A stretch of 64,000 bases of DNA from Torreya grandis. Its lineage: Eukaryota; Streptophyta; Pinopsida; Cupressales; Taxaceae. This document shows positions 12,400 through 22,488 of the stretch, one piece after another; position 1 is the first letter of the stretch; each line of letters starts with the position of its first letter. A program made the translations under genes and the position numbers. The stretch is from contig JARHVA010001471.1 of the NCBI GenBank assembly GCA_037957365.1, positions 1,742,501 to 1,806,500 on the forward strand, written 5' to 3'. The notes below the pieces were generated by a model that had not been told where the DNA came from, searched no databases, and saw nothing but the letters and a program-made list of their open reading frames with translations.

Positions 12400-13550
12400 T
12401 CTTGAAGACCAAAAAAATTTGAATGAAGATTCAATTTCTCCTTTGTTCCCGGCTTTGTTAACATATCTATAGGGTTCTTATCCTTGATAGCCTCTGTGAC
12501 TACAACAAACTTCTGCATCTCTAAAATCTAGGTAACCACCATTCCACCAATAGTGAACACATATCCTGTGGTGCTTCTCCTACCATCCAAGTCACCTGCC
12601 ATAACTGAATCTACATACCCATGTAGACAAGTGCTTGACCCTACATAGCATAAATACCTGCTACTGGTCCCTCTCAGATATCTGAGAATCCACTGAACTG
12701 CTTTCCAGTGCTCCTTTCTTGGATTGGCCATAAACTTGCTGACAACTCCCACTGCTTGGGCAATATTAGGTCTAGTACATACCATGTACTCAACCTCATC
12801 ATGTGATTTAGGACACTGCTCTAAGCTCAACTTGAACTATCCAACCATAGGTGTGCTTATCGGTTTTACATCCTACAAATTGAACCTCTCCACTACCTTA
12901 TTCACATAATCCTCTAGAGACAAAATCAACCTATGATTTTCCCTGTCTCTAGAAATACTCATGCCAAGGATTTTCTTTGCTCCTCCTAAATCCTTTCTGG
13001 CACATGTCTGAGCTACTTTTACCTTAAGCTCAGTAATTTCCTATATAGGTGACCCTACAACAAGCATATACACTACATACAGTAACAAGATAATGTAGCT
13101 ATCATTATCCAACCTGGTAAAATAAACACAATGGTCACATTGACATTGACTAAAGCCATGCTTTGTCATAAACCTGTCAAACTTCAAATACCACTGTCTT
13201 GGAGCTTGCTCAAGACCATATAACCTGGCCTTCTGTCTCACCTATCCATTCTCTCCTTTCTTTAACCTGTAAATCCATTCATCTTTCAGTGCTTTCTTTC
13301 CAACTGGTAACTCAACCAAATCCCACGTTTGGTTCTTTTCCAAGGAATCAATTTCCTCATTCATGCCATGCTCCCACTGTTTCCTAGATTCTACCTGCAT
13401 TTCCTCTTCAAAACTTCCTAGTTTTCCACCATCAGTGAGCAACAAGTAGCATAAAGAAGGAGAATAATGATTTTGAGGCTTACTTACCCTTTCAGACCTC
13501 TTTATGGGCATTTAAGACTCCTGACAGCTTATTGTCCACCCAAATTTTGT
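12400..13550 (-). pseudogene. copia-2 reverse transcriptase / RNase H remnant
   Basis: Copies element RNA to cDNA and removes the RNA. Reading leftward: PLCYL-type opening, then WEHGMNEEIDSLEKNQTWDL and KKALKDEWIYRLKKGENG near 13,250-13,420 (start of copia RT). It jumps straight to YGLEQAPRQWYLKFDRFM near 13,150-13,220. The stretch carrying the first catalytic aspartate and the usual V-K-A-F-H-G block is missing. LLLYVVYMLVVGSP near 13,045-13,080 stands where copia has the YVDD box; the two aspartates are not visible. RNase H reads KEHWKAVQWILRYLRGT and GYVDSVMAGDLDGRRSTTGY near 12,560-12,730, but the SSEAEY block is missing. It ends with KNPIDMLTKPGTKEKL near 12,430-12,490. Confidence 0.85.
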
Positions 13551-13555
13551 TCTAA

Positions 13556-13750
13556 CAGTGATCGATCTCAGTCATCTCTGGCCGACCTCAGTCTACACCA
13601 GACCAATGTCAATTCCACTTGATCATCGACGTCAGTTCCCTAATCGATGTTAGTGTTCACCTACCTGACATCACCGACTTTGGTCTGCACCTGACCAACG
13701 TCGGTGCCTGCCTGATCATCGGCGTCAGTTTCTTGACCGACATCAGTCTA
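13556..13750. repeat. GACGTC-type repeat in the copia-2 pol spacer
   Basis: About seven degenerate units near 28-30 bp carrying versions of gaccgacgtcggt (e.g. atcgacgtcagtt, gaccaacgtcggt, gaccgacatcagt). On the minus strand one frame reads TDVGQETDADDQAGTDVGQV with few stops, so the repeat lies in the linker between integrase and RT. The same motif repeats in this element's own LTRs and in the LTR at the right end of the window. Confidence 0.75.
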
Positions 13751-13825
13751 TGTGTTTTCCTGTGAGTGATGAGTTTTACCTGCGAGCTCATTTTAGATCA
13801 TAACCTTGTCCAAATCAACATTTAC

Positions 13826-14383
13826 CTACTCAAAATTATTCAGCCTCTTGAGCTGATCTCTGTCCATCATCTTCTCCTTCAAAACTAAGGCTTTCCAGTT
13901 CTTAAATGTGTCAAAAACATTAGACTCAAGAACATGCATTTCCTTCTCACTCATGTGACCAAGCCTACATAGCCACATCTTTACATCTACATCTGAAGTA
14001 GATAAAATAGAAGGAAAATCAGTAATACAAGTAGATAGATAAAGTGTACCTACTTTCTTACCTCTTGCTAATACAAGTGCACCCTTGGAAACTTTCCAAG
14101 ATTCCACTGTGAAAGTTACTGTGCAACCCTCATCACCCAACTTTTCTATAAAAATTAGACTCCTCTTCAGGATGGGAACATGCATGACATCCTTCAACAC
14201 CTATATGTTGCCAGTCTGCAATTTCAGCTGCACTTTTCCTTTGCCAACAATTTGACAAGGCTTACCATCCCCTAAATAAACTTTTCCAAAGTCTCCATGG
14301 ACATAATCATGGAGAAATTCTCTATTTGGGGTTGTATGAAAAGAGGCACCAGAATCTAAAACCCAAGATTTTACTTTATCCAA
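13826..14383 (-). pseudogene. copia-2 protease and pre-integrase segment
   Basis: Aspartic protease: VKSWVLDSGASFHTTPN with the DSGA active site near 14,345-14,380, then GKVYLGDGKPCQIVGKG and a second strand block LKDVMHVPILKRSL near 14,155-14,200. A single stop separates the two halves. The pre-integrase block follows: MWLCRLGHMSEKEMHVLES near 13,915-13,975. It is joined directly to VFDTFKNWKALV, a piece from the middle of integrase, so the zinc-binding and first catalytic part of integrase is deleted. The remainder, LKRLNNFE, runs into the repeat spacer. Confidence 0.85.
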
Positions 14384-14399
14384 GGAACATATAAGAGCA

Positions 14400-15204
14400 T
14401 CCTGTGCAACAATACCTACATCTTTTGCTTATTCATTTCCTTCACGCTGATCTTCTTTCAACCAACAATATTTCTTTACATTCCCTTTCTTTTCACAGTT
14501 CTAGCAGGTTATACTGTCATACCTGGATTTGAATCTCCTGCCTATCTTTGACCTTGATTTCCATTGCTTGCCCTTCTTTCTTTGCCATCCCCTGCTTTCA
14601 ACACTTAAAGCATTACCTGATGTTTCCCCTATGCTTTTCCTACGAATTTCTTCATTCAAGATTACACTAACAACATCATCAACTTTTAATATATTTGAAG
14701 CAAATGCAGTATTACTAACTGTCATTACCAAGCTATTCCAACTTTCAGGTAAAGAGCATAAGATTAAGAGAGCCTTAATTTCATCATCAAAAACTATTTT
14801 GACTGAAATTAACTGATTTACAATTTCATGGAAATCATTAAATGACTATATACCGATCCACCTTCCAACATTTGAAAATTAAATAATTGCTTCATAAGAA
14901 ATACCTTATTCGAAGTTGAGGGTTTTTCATATAAATTTGCCAAAGATTCCATTAACTCTATCATTGTCCTTGCCTGAGATAAGTTGGAAAACACAGAAGT
15001 TCCCAGGGTCAGCCTTATAGCTCCTAGAGCCTTTCTGTCAAGAAGTTTCCATTCTTCATCTTGCATACATGTGGGCTTACATGAAACCCCACCCAATGGT
15101 AAATATAGATCTTTCTTATACAGATAATCATCTATCTGTATCCTCCATAATTGATAATTCTTGCCATTGAATTTCTCCATTCTTAGCTTACTTTTTTCTA
15201 CCAT
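14400..15204 (-). pseudogene. copia-2 gag
   Basis: Start chosen at 15,204 (MVEKSKLRMEKFNGKNYQLW), giving the standard copia gag opening with KFNGKNYQLWRIQIDDYL. Also visible: ALGAIRLTLGTSVFSNLSQA, YEKPSTSNKVFLMKQLFNF and GGSVYSHL, up to about 14,818. After frame breaks the C-terminus has a zinc knuckle near 14,470-14,510 whose pattern is C-x2-C-x4-N-x4-C. The histidine is replaced and a stop sits between the first two cysteines. 74 codons of in-frame sequence upstream of the chosen start are probably leader. Confidence 0.85.
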
Positions 15205-15306
15205 TGCTTTACTCCCACTCAAACAGAAACCCCTATGAGTGAAACTGTAATCAACAAACACTAACCAACTCTACAGCTTGTTAGTGATCCTAGCTCTGAT
15301 ATCACT

Positions 15307-15590
15307 TGTCAAGATCTAGAGCACAAAGCTCTGATACCACCTATTAGGATCATGTAGCTCACTCTGATACCAAATGTTAGTACCTTATAGCTCAATTGAT
15401 TACTTTTATATATAAGCAACTAAACACGACATTATATTAGAAGTAATAAGTAACTAGAATTCAAAAATAGCAAAGAATAGATGATACGAGAAACAATACA
15501 ATCTGTATTAACACTCTTCTAGAAGGAAATACAATGAATAAATTTCACTCTTCCCACACCTCTTGGGTGTCCAATAATTCTTCCTCAAGA

Positions 15591-15638
<48 letters not shown>

Positions 15639-16130
15639 ACAACCAACTCAACACTGAGTTTTTCCCTCCAGTGATAATCAACCCAACGGTTGTTTCACAT
15701 ACACACAAGCAGATATCCTTGATCTTGCACTCTTGCAGATCTAACTGATCTTACTTACCATGTAGATCTCCCTAATCTTACACACTTGCAGATTCTAACT
15801 GATCTTACACTTTGAAAGATCTTGTCCTTGTCCTTGATTAAAATACAACCCCATAGGTCTCTTAAATAGATCCCAAACCAAACAATAATTAGAAAAGTGG
15901 ACTCAAAACTAAAATTAGTCTTTTACATGTAAACTAACTGTCTGTCTAAAATTAGACCAGTTTTAGAAACACACGGGTGACCGACGTCAGTTCTTGTTTG
16001 ACTGATGCCGGCCGAATACTAACCGATGTCAGTTACTGTATAACTAAAGATGACCGATGTCAGTTACTTTGACACTCAGAAACCTCCACCATTTGCATAA
16101 CAGTGAAGCTTTTAGCTCCATAACTTAACA
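15307..16130 (-). repeat. copia-2 5' LTR
   Basis: 824 bp partner of 11,488-12,307. It differs by an expanded CT tract at about 15,590-15,634 (short in the other LTR) and lacks one gaccgatgtcg unit that the 3' LTR has. PBS is directly at its inner end. Confidence 0.92.
15590..15634. repeat. (CT)n microsatellite
   Basis: Uninterrupted CT run of about 20 units inside the copia-2 5' LTR. The matching place in the 3' LTR (about 11,776-11,792) has only a few units, so it expanded after insertion. Confidence 0.9.
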
Positions 16131-16135
16131 ATTAG

Positions 16136-17298
16136 CCTTCTTATTCAGAACAACATAGGTATTCCAAATTCTATCAAACCATCTTCATCAACCCATGAAT
16201 CCACTAAGGCAAATGAATCTAGAAAAGAAAATGAAAAAGAGAATACAAGGGAAAACATAAGGGCAAAGTCTTAGTTACAATTGTACTTCCAATTCCTCCT
16301 ACATGGGTCATTGACTCTGGTGCTTCACATCACATGGCCTCTTCACAGATTTAGTTCAGTTCTTTGGAACTATGTGACATGTCCTTTGTTGAAGTGAGTG
16401 GTGAAACATTAAATAATGTTTTAAGTGTGCCCTCACTCTCAACTAATCTGATGTTAGTCTACCAGATCACTCACCTTGATCTAGGCATGTGAGTTGAATT
16501 TACTCTAGATTCAGTGTACATCAGAGAGTTGCATAGTGATACTATTTTGGCTATGGAAATGCTCAATTATTAGACTCGGATATATAGCTTCTCACACTTT
16601 ACTCTTGACTCTCCTTTAGATTTTTTAGATTTCTCTTTGAACTCCCTTGTACCTAATGACACTTCTGAGCCTAAGCATTCTTCTGATATTGACAACTCTT
16701 CTTCTATAGATGACTATAGCAATGAAATGGATACACCTCCACCATCTCCTTGTCACCTTCCAAATATTCAAGAGTTAGTTCTTGACCCACCTACCTCTGG
16801 TCTACTTTTTACATTACAGGGTAATGGTCTACTGATCCAAGACACATCAGACATCAGGTAGTCTATTCTATAGTTACAGAGAATTTCACAGACCTTCTTC
16901 ACCTCTACTTCTATTGCACCATCTTGGCATAGAGTAGTTGGGCCACCTATCTCGTAGTATGAGGATAATTTCTTTCATAGGAATTATACCTTGGTTGAAG
17001 ATCTATCAGGCACTTGGTAGATAAACTCCTTGTTCTAGGGTAATCCACTCTTCACTACATCTACTTCTGATTCACAGTCAGTTTCAAGTATTTCTCTGAG
17101 GGACACTGGATGGCTACAGTCAATTGTAGACCTTAGTGAGGCTTTATAGCCTCTTCTTTTCTTTGCTCTCTTTTTGGGGAGGAGTTTCGTTCCTACAAGT
17201 TTTCTCCTTTATCTCAATTTATGAGAGTTACATTATACTTAGTTATTTCATCAAGCCTCATTACCGGGATCCAATTATTCTATCCACCTAACCCACGC
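16136..17298 (+). pseudogene. copia-1 protease and uncharacterised C-terminal region
   Basis: Continues copia-1 gag across the copia-2 insertion. Protease: PPTWVIDSGASHHMASSQ near 16,298-16,350 with an intact DSGA site, then NVLSVPSLSTNLMLVYQITH near 16,417-16,475. A pre-integrase-like stretch follows: VYIRELHSDTILAMEMLNY. From about 16,637 comes an acidic, Ser/Asp/Pro-rich open stretch (SSDIDNSSSIDDYSNEMDTP and PSPCHLPNIQELVLDPPTSG) up to 16,861, with no homologue I recognise. No integrase, RT or RNase H motif appears before the PPT. The 16.6-17.3 kb stretch may be specific to this non-autonomous family. Confidence 0.7.
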
Positions 17299-17308
17299 TT
17301 CAGGGGGG
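17299..17308 (+). other. copia-1 polypurine tract
   Basis: ttcagggggg lies directly before the 3' LTR start (TGTTAGTG at 17,309). It would prime plus-strand DNA synthesis. Confidence 0.75.
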
Positions 17309-17602
17309 TGTTAGTGTAGCCTTTTCCACCTAATAGTTTTACCTACACCTCTTTTCAGCTTACTTAGGTTAGTTAATTAAGTCATTAGGGATCATTTACT
17401 TTTAAGTGGGTCCTAATTATGAGTTAGGATTTTACCCTTTTGTTGACATAATATCACCCTATATGTACTTTTTTTCTTAAAGTGGTTAATGCAAAAAAAT
17501 TCTTTGTGAAATTTTCTTATTTTTGAAGCTCTCATTCTGCCTCTATAGGAATTTGATATTCATCATGTGGTCTCTATTCAAAGATCTTGACAAAATCTAT
17601 CA
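17309..17602 (+). repeat. copia-1 3' LTR
   Basis: 294 bp, partner of 8698-8995, ending TATCA and followed by the CTATC target duplication at 17,603-17,607. Confidence 0.92.
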
Positions 17603-17607
17603 CTATC

Positions 17608-19332
17608 AATATGCAAGTTGTACTTGTCTACGATAGTATAGGGTCTTGATAGTCTTGAAATATCTTATAATACAATTGAAAGACCTTGTCTAGGTCTTAG
17701 AAGTTAGTCTAAGTGAGTTTAAGGTCTTATACAAGTTTTTAGCATAGAGACCATTGTCGATTCCTTCAATCAACATCGATCTCAATGACCAACTTTGATT
17801 TGTTACAATCATCATCAATCCATGTGGCTCAGTCAAGAGCTCAAACAAAAAATTGGCATAAAATCGATTAAAAATATATCTTAAGAAGTAACTAGAAGAG
17901 CTTTGTGGGGTATGCATTCCATTGGATGTGTCATTATGTGATCAATAGGAATCTAAGAGGGGAGATTAGTAATGTATTAGTATGATAAAAACTAAACAAA
18001 AACACAATAATAAAGCTAACACCTCAAACCCAGGGACTCAAGGAGCAAGGGAATAATCCAAGTATCTATCAATAAAAGACAAAATAACTATTATTTACCT
18101 TCCTTGAAAGCAAGAGTTGTATGTTGGCCATGGAGGAATGTGCTCAGTCGTGTGATCAAGAAATATTTGGCAACGGTGTTCTTTGCATCATCTCTCTTTG
18201 TCACCTTGGTAATGTTGGGATTGGCTTTGGCTTTGGCTTGGTTCTTTCAACAAATGAACATTATAACACTACATAACAAAGGTCTTTGAAGGCATTTTTG
18301 CATCAGAACATTACACCAAAAGAGCTTCTTGAAGGTATTTTTACATCATAACATTACACCAAAAGATTTTATTGAACAATGAGTGAAGCTTTGTATTTAT
18401 AGCCTTCCAAACTAACCTTAACTCAAGTGCAGTTAGGTTTAATTTAACTATGGTTAAGTTTGGGAGGGGACAAGCCATTAATATTTTCAATTAATAGGCA
18501 TGCCTCACAAATCCAGAGATTTTTTGATATTTTGTGAGTGTTTGACAACTAACAAAAAATAATGTCATGATGGTGGCATTATTTCAGATATTTGTATAAT
18601 GTCATGATGATGTCATCAATCTGAATTTATGAATCTATAAAAAATACAAATTCAACAATTAATTAGCCATGGGCTTTTCACTTATACATTTAATTGGGTT
18701 TAACCAATTAAGCAACCTTGATCAAGTTAAGTGGCATTTCTAAATTTTCATAAGTTGTACCTCACACATGGTCAAAAATGTCAATTTGCTAGGTCGCAAC
18801 TTGACTGAAGATGAATTAGAGGAAGATAATGATTGCATATAGTGCATTGCTCTAGTTAAGAATACATTGACGCAATTTAGAAGATACACGTGATGTGTAT
18901 TAATGAATTAGAACATTATTGTGATTTCTAGACTTAACTTGCATTGTTTGCAAGAAGTCACTCCAGTGTCCATTTAGACTCAGAAATGGCCAAAAAGAAG
19001 TGTCCATAAATACAATAGTAAATCAAATATGGATCACGTTACATATATTCAATTTTGGAAGTGAAAATAAATACAACATTAAATTAGATCTAAATAATTT
19101 TTTAAAACCATAATAATAATGAAGAGAATGCTGATTTAAAAATGTACCTTAAATATTGTGATATCTAGAAATTGACATCAAATTTTAACAATGGAAATCA
19201 ATGTTATGTGGTAAGACTACAAGAATATGAAAACTTGTGACAAATGAAGAACCATGCCCAAACCATCTATTGGACGTTTTTAGGTGCCAAAACTGTCCAT
19301 TGAATGTTTCTGAAAAGTGATTAGTATATGAA
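17608..19332. other. unassigned sequence
   Basis: The first few hundred bases should continue the minus-strand LINE broken by copia-1, but I cannot read a domain. An imperfect 43-bp direct repeat lies at about 18,288-18,370 ('gaaggcatttttgcatcagaacattacacc...'), next to a TATA-like ttgtatttatagcc at about 18,388-18,402, which would suit an LTR. A 61-codon reading frame with one hydrophobic segment (18,104-18,289) has no supporting context. Confidence 0.4.
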
Positions 19333-20424
19333 GATATCAAGATAAACTGTTTCTGCCATTATCAGACTTACGGAGTATGTACAGGCTGTTGTGGATCTAA
19401 AATGGTGAAAATGGTTGTTTACAGAAACATAAATTTGAACGAAAAAAGAGAAAGTAATGGTGTGAATCAAACTTCTTCACAGAGAAATTAATAACCACTT
19501 AACAGTAAATTTATTCATACATGGAAAACATCGAATAGGAAACAAATATAAACATTCTATTACATTTTACTTCATAATTGCTCAAACATCATTTCCCAAG
19601 GCTATTTTCCCACAGGGGATGTTTATTGATGAGTAGAAAGGGGTAAAGCCGCCGCCTTTTCCTTTCTTCCGCCATTAGTAGAGGCGGCCTGCTCAGCCGT
19701 GGTGCAGCATTCAGTACCACGCCCACTCATCCAAAAAAACATCACCGTTTACACCCTGTTACATGGTGTTCTCTTCTATGGCTGAGACTGCAGGCAACAC
19801 AAGGAAGAGGGAAAATATTCACAGATATGAAACAGGAGTAACCTTCGCAGCCATATTGTTGGCCATGTTTTTTCCAGGTAGATAAGATTTTGGAGGGTAT
19901 AAATAGATGAAATGTTTGAGGTGGAGTATAAATCAAGTTTAGTGGGAGTCGCAGCTGGTGGGCCAAATGTGACTGTACAGTCCACCATGGGAGAGGATCG
20001 AGGATAATGTGTAATGTGAACATTGAATGTGTATAAGAGCTTACCCACAGTAAATTGACATTAAATTATTGATTAGCATTCAAGTAGACGCGTTTCTTGG
20101 CCGTTTTTCTTGACCAGGAATTATGTTTCGAATGTTTTAACAAAAGCGTACCCTCTTTTAAAAAGTAAAAAGCAATTTGCATTATTGAGTGGAGAATCAT
20201 CTGATTTTGATGTATGGAATTCTGGGTCATCAGTTTTTACTTGAAACTAAGTCCAATGTATCCGGTATTATCTGTATCTATCCTGAAGGAGGTGGTGAAA
20301 AAGATAAATAATTTGAGGGTTGAAGTATCAAAGTTTTTCTTAAATAATGAATAAAATAAATATAAAATGGTAAAATATGATATGTTCATATTAACAAAAA
20401 TAGATACTGGTTAATTATTGGTCT
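19333..20424 (-). other. conserved 3' block of Penelope-like copy 1
   Basis: 1.1 kb downstream of the endonuclease stop, closely matched by 42,714-43,740 in copy 2, so it belongs to the element. It includes a GC-richer part (about 19,650-19,720, 'gccgccgccttttcc') unlike the rest of the window. On the plus strand there is a TATAAATAG box near 19,900 and an open, exon-like stretch at 19,778-19,877 that ends at CCAG/GTAG, a good splice donor. It could be a captured host-gene fragment or simply element 3' UTR. Confidence 0.55.
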
Positions 20425-20706
20425 CTTTTCAATTTTAATTGTTGTTCGAATTTTCCTTTTCTAATAATTATTTTTTTTAATAATTAATTTTTCCTTGTCC
20501 AAAAATATATGGTGTTTCGTAAAATAGGAGTGCTCTGTTAATGCGAAAACATTACGTTGAGAGTCATGTAGATCTCTAGCGTGCTTTTTAATTCTGATTT
20601 GGAGAGATCTCCATGTCTCGCCAATATAAGGTTTATTGCAAGAACAAGGGTTGGTGTAGACACATTTTTTGCGTTTCAGGGCATAAAGGATCTTTAGTAA
20701 AGTCAA
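20425..20706 (-). pseudogene. Penelope-like GIY-YIG endonuclease, copy 1
   Basis: Nicks the target DNA for insertion. Reading leftward: CVYTNPCSCNKPYIGETWRS, then LQIRIKKHARDLHDS. This is the GIY-YIG core of Penelope elements: an xVY standing for GIY, a Cys pair (CSC), the YIG motif intact, and the R-x3-H helix. It follows the RT C-terminal region with the usual spacing and ends at EKRPIIN-type sequence near 20,425. The YIG half is intact here, unlike copy 2, but the upstream frame is broken. Confidence 0.85.
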
Positions 20707-20934
20707 GTGATGTATGGAGCATGTTATGAGGTTTCAAAGGCAATTTGTATACTCACTTTTTTTACAATTCTAGTTACCTTCTCTGAGATTCTTTTTATGT
20801 AGGAGATGGCGATCCTAGTTGTTCCCAAGTTATCATTTGAAGCTATGTGTCCATGAACTAGCTCTATGGAAGGCTCTTTCGATTTTCCACTTTTTATAAC
20901 CATTTTTCATCAAGACCTTTAGGAGGTACTCTTT

Positions 20935-22060
20935 TTATTTTATGAAATGTTTCCGGTCTAAGACTCTAATAGCCCTTGGAGTAAAGGAATTTAGGATGAA
21001 TACTTTATGGCATGGGTGATGGTGAGACTCAATTTGTAGGTAAAAATATGTAGGTGTTTTCTTTCTATAAACTCCATGAGATAAAGTGTCATCTGGGTTC
21101 TTTGAGATAAGGACATCAAGGAAAGGTAGGTTGTTATCTTCTTCTCTCTCCATAGTGAATTGAATTTAGTCCATTCTTCCATTTAAATAGACAAGGAATT
21201 TATCAAGTTTATCAACACCATGGTGCTCTTTGGTGTTGGTATTATCTAAAAATCTACCCCACAACTTGAGTTTCATTGGATAGGATTCTAAAGCTTCTGA
21301 CTCTATATGTTCTATAAACAAATTTGCAACAATGGGCAATAATGATGATCACATTACCACAATGTACATTTTCTCGTAAATATCCTCTTTGAACGTAAAC
21401 ATAATTCCACTAAATTTGTTGTTTGGGAGTCTGTAATGCGACATATAACATTCATAGTTTTATCCAAATGTATTTTTTCTATATAATGATATCACATCAA
21501 AGATTACCAAAATATCATTATAATTAAACCTTCGGTCCTTGATTTTACAAACAAAGTGTTTCATATTTAAAATGAAAAAAAATGTGTTACCTACCAAGTG
21601 TTTCAATTTCCTGGATTAAAACTTTGCAAGAGGATAAGTGGGAGAGTTTCTTGTATTGACAATATGTCTAGGAGGAGCACCATCTTTGTGAATTTTTGGT
21701 GCCTCATAAGTCCTAGGGATAGTAAGTGAATGAGGAATTAACCTTTGTTTTTCACTGTCACTAAATTATGAGCTTTTAATAGCTTTGGTCACTGTGTTAA
21801 CCACTTTATTTAAAGGATTCCTAATGACTTTTTTATAGCTCCCACTTGAATTCAAATGATCAAGAATTTTTGCATCATAATCTTTTCTATTTAAGAGCAT
21901 TATTGTGTTTGCCTAGTATGCTTTAAGAATGATCACATTTTTATTTTTTTAAGACTATATAGGGCATCTTTTTAAAGATTCGTAATTTTTTTATTTGGTG
22001 GGTGAGCATTCTTTAAAGCAAGGGAACATTCAACCCGTAAATTTTCAACATCTATATTCA
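20935..22060 (-). pseudogene. Penelope-like reverse transcriptase, copy 1
   Basis: Reading leftward with frame changes: LNSSGS-type finger region near 21,850; PRTYEAPKIHKDGAPP near 21,690-21,720 (the LPKIHK block); NDILVIFDVISLY near 21,480-21,520 (motif A, SFDV-SL); LLPIVANLFIEHIE near 21,300-21,345 (motif B, GS-ISPI-A-L-ME); KLWGRFLDNTNTKEHHG near 21,225-21,275 (motif C, usually Y/F-V-D-D-T). REEDNNLPFLDVLISK and GVYRKKTPTYFYLQ, then ESHHHPCHKVFILNSF, near 21,000-21,150 are the Penelope signature (LPFLDV, YRKPTHTD-YL, SHHHP). In motif C the second catalytic aspartate is asparagine. Several stops. Confidence 0.85.
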
Positions 22061-22387
22061 AATTCCTCACACTGGAAGAACTTGTAAAATACGCTTTGCT
22101 AGGGTTTTATGTCAACCTTACTTTTTTTTGGCTTTCCCTGCATTCCACACCATGTCTATGGGAATATCAAATCTAGTTGTGTATTTATTATGTTTGGTAC
22201 ACTACCCTTTGGTTAGTCGTTTACTATATAATGGCCTCCACTCTCTCTATTAAAACTAGTGTTACAAACAATGAGAAGGATGACACCCAAGCAAGCGAGA
22301 AAATTTGTGATGAAAGTCTATAATGAGGTATAACTGCTGACTCTCTCTCGCTCAGCATGATGTTTGCTTATAGCTTGACACCATAGA

Positions 22388-22430
22388 TAATGATTAAAGC
22401 AAATAGAAATTATATTTGCTTTAATCATTA
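22388..22430. repeat. perfect 17-bp inverted repeat at the 5' edge of Penelope-like copy 1
   Basis: taatgattaaagcaaat at 22,388-22,404 pairs perfectly with atttgctttaatcatta at 22,414-22,430 across a 9-base loop. It begins where similarity to copy 2 stops (about 22,391). Confidence 0.85.
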
Positions 22431-22488
22431 AGAGTTGAAATGTAGTTTTTCTATTACAAATAAAATTATTGTTCTATCTAGTGTTATT

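Larger units (their letters stand above)
11488..16130 (-). mobile_element. nested Ty1/copia element 'copia-2', internally deleted
   Basis: Minus-strand copia with 820- and 824-bp LTRs and a 3.0-kb interior, inserted in copia-1 downstream of the zinc knuckle. TSD is ACTAG (11,483-11,487) and ATTAG (16,131-16,135), one transition apart. PBS (minus AGTGATATCAGAGC, 15,293-15,306) and PPT (minus CCAAGTGGGAGAT, 12,308-12,320) are in place. Order is gag, protease, pre-integrase, deleted integrase, repeat-rich spacer, deleted RT, deleted RNase H. The gaps fall inside catalytic domains, so this copy could not move by itself. Confidence 0.9.
8698..17602 (+). mobile_element. Ty1/copia element 'copia-1' (gag-protease only), interrupted
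   Basis: Delimited by direct LTRs of 298 and 294 bp that both begin TGTTAGTGTAG and end in TATCA. Target duplication CTATC is at 8693-8697 and 17,603-17,607. Removing copia-2 (11,488-16,130) leaves about 4.26 kb with leader, gag, zinc knuckle, protease and pre-integrase-like sequence. No integrase core, RT or RNase H is readable. It is therefore a non-autonomous copia that would depend on proteins from a relative. It inserted into a minus-strand LINE. Confidence 0.88.
19333..22391 (-). mobile_element. Penelope-like retroelement, copy 1 (GIY-YIG type)
   Basis: About 3.06 kb defined by where sequence similarity to copy 2 (42,714-44,991 plus 62,568-63,290) begins and ends. Order on the minus strand: 5' region, Penelope RT, GIY-YIG endonuclease, then a 1.1-kb 3' block. 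Penelope-like elements prime cDNA at target breaks and have no LTRs of the retroviral type. The GIY-YIG-bearing kind in plants is the conifer Dryad family, thought to derive from arthropods by horizontal transfer. No clear target duplication is visible. Confidence 0.82.

Noticed and set aside
18104..18289. 61-codon frame with a hydrophobic segment
   Set aside because: No homology, no start context, and it lies in decayed repeat DNA.
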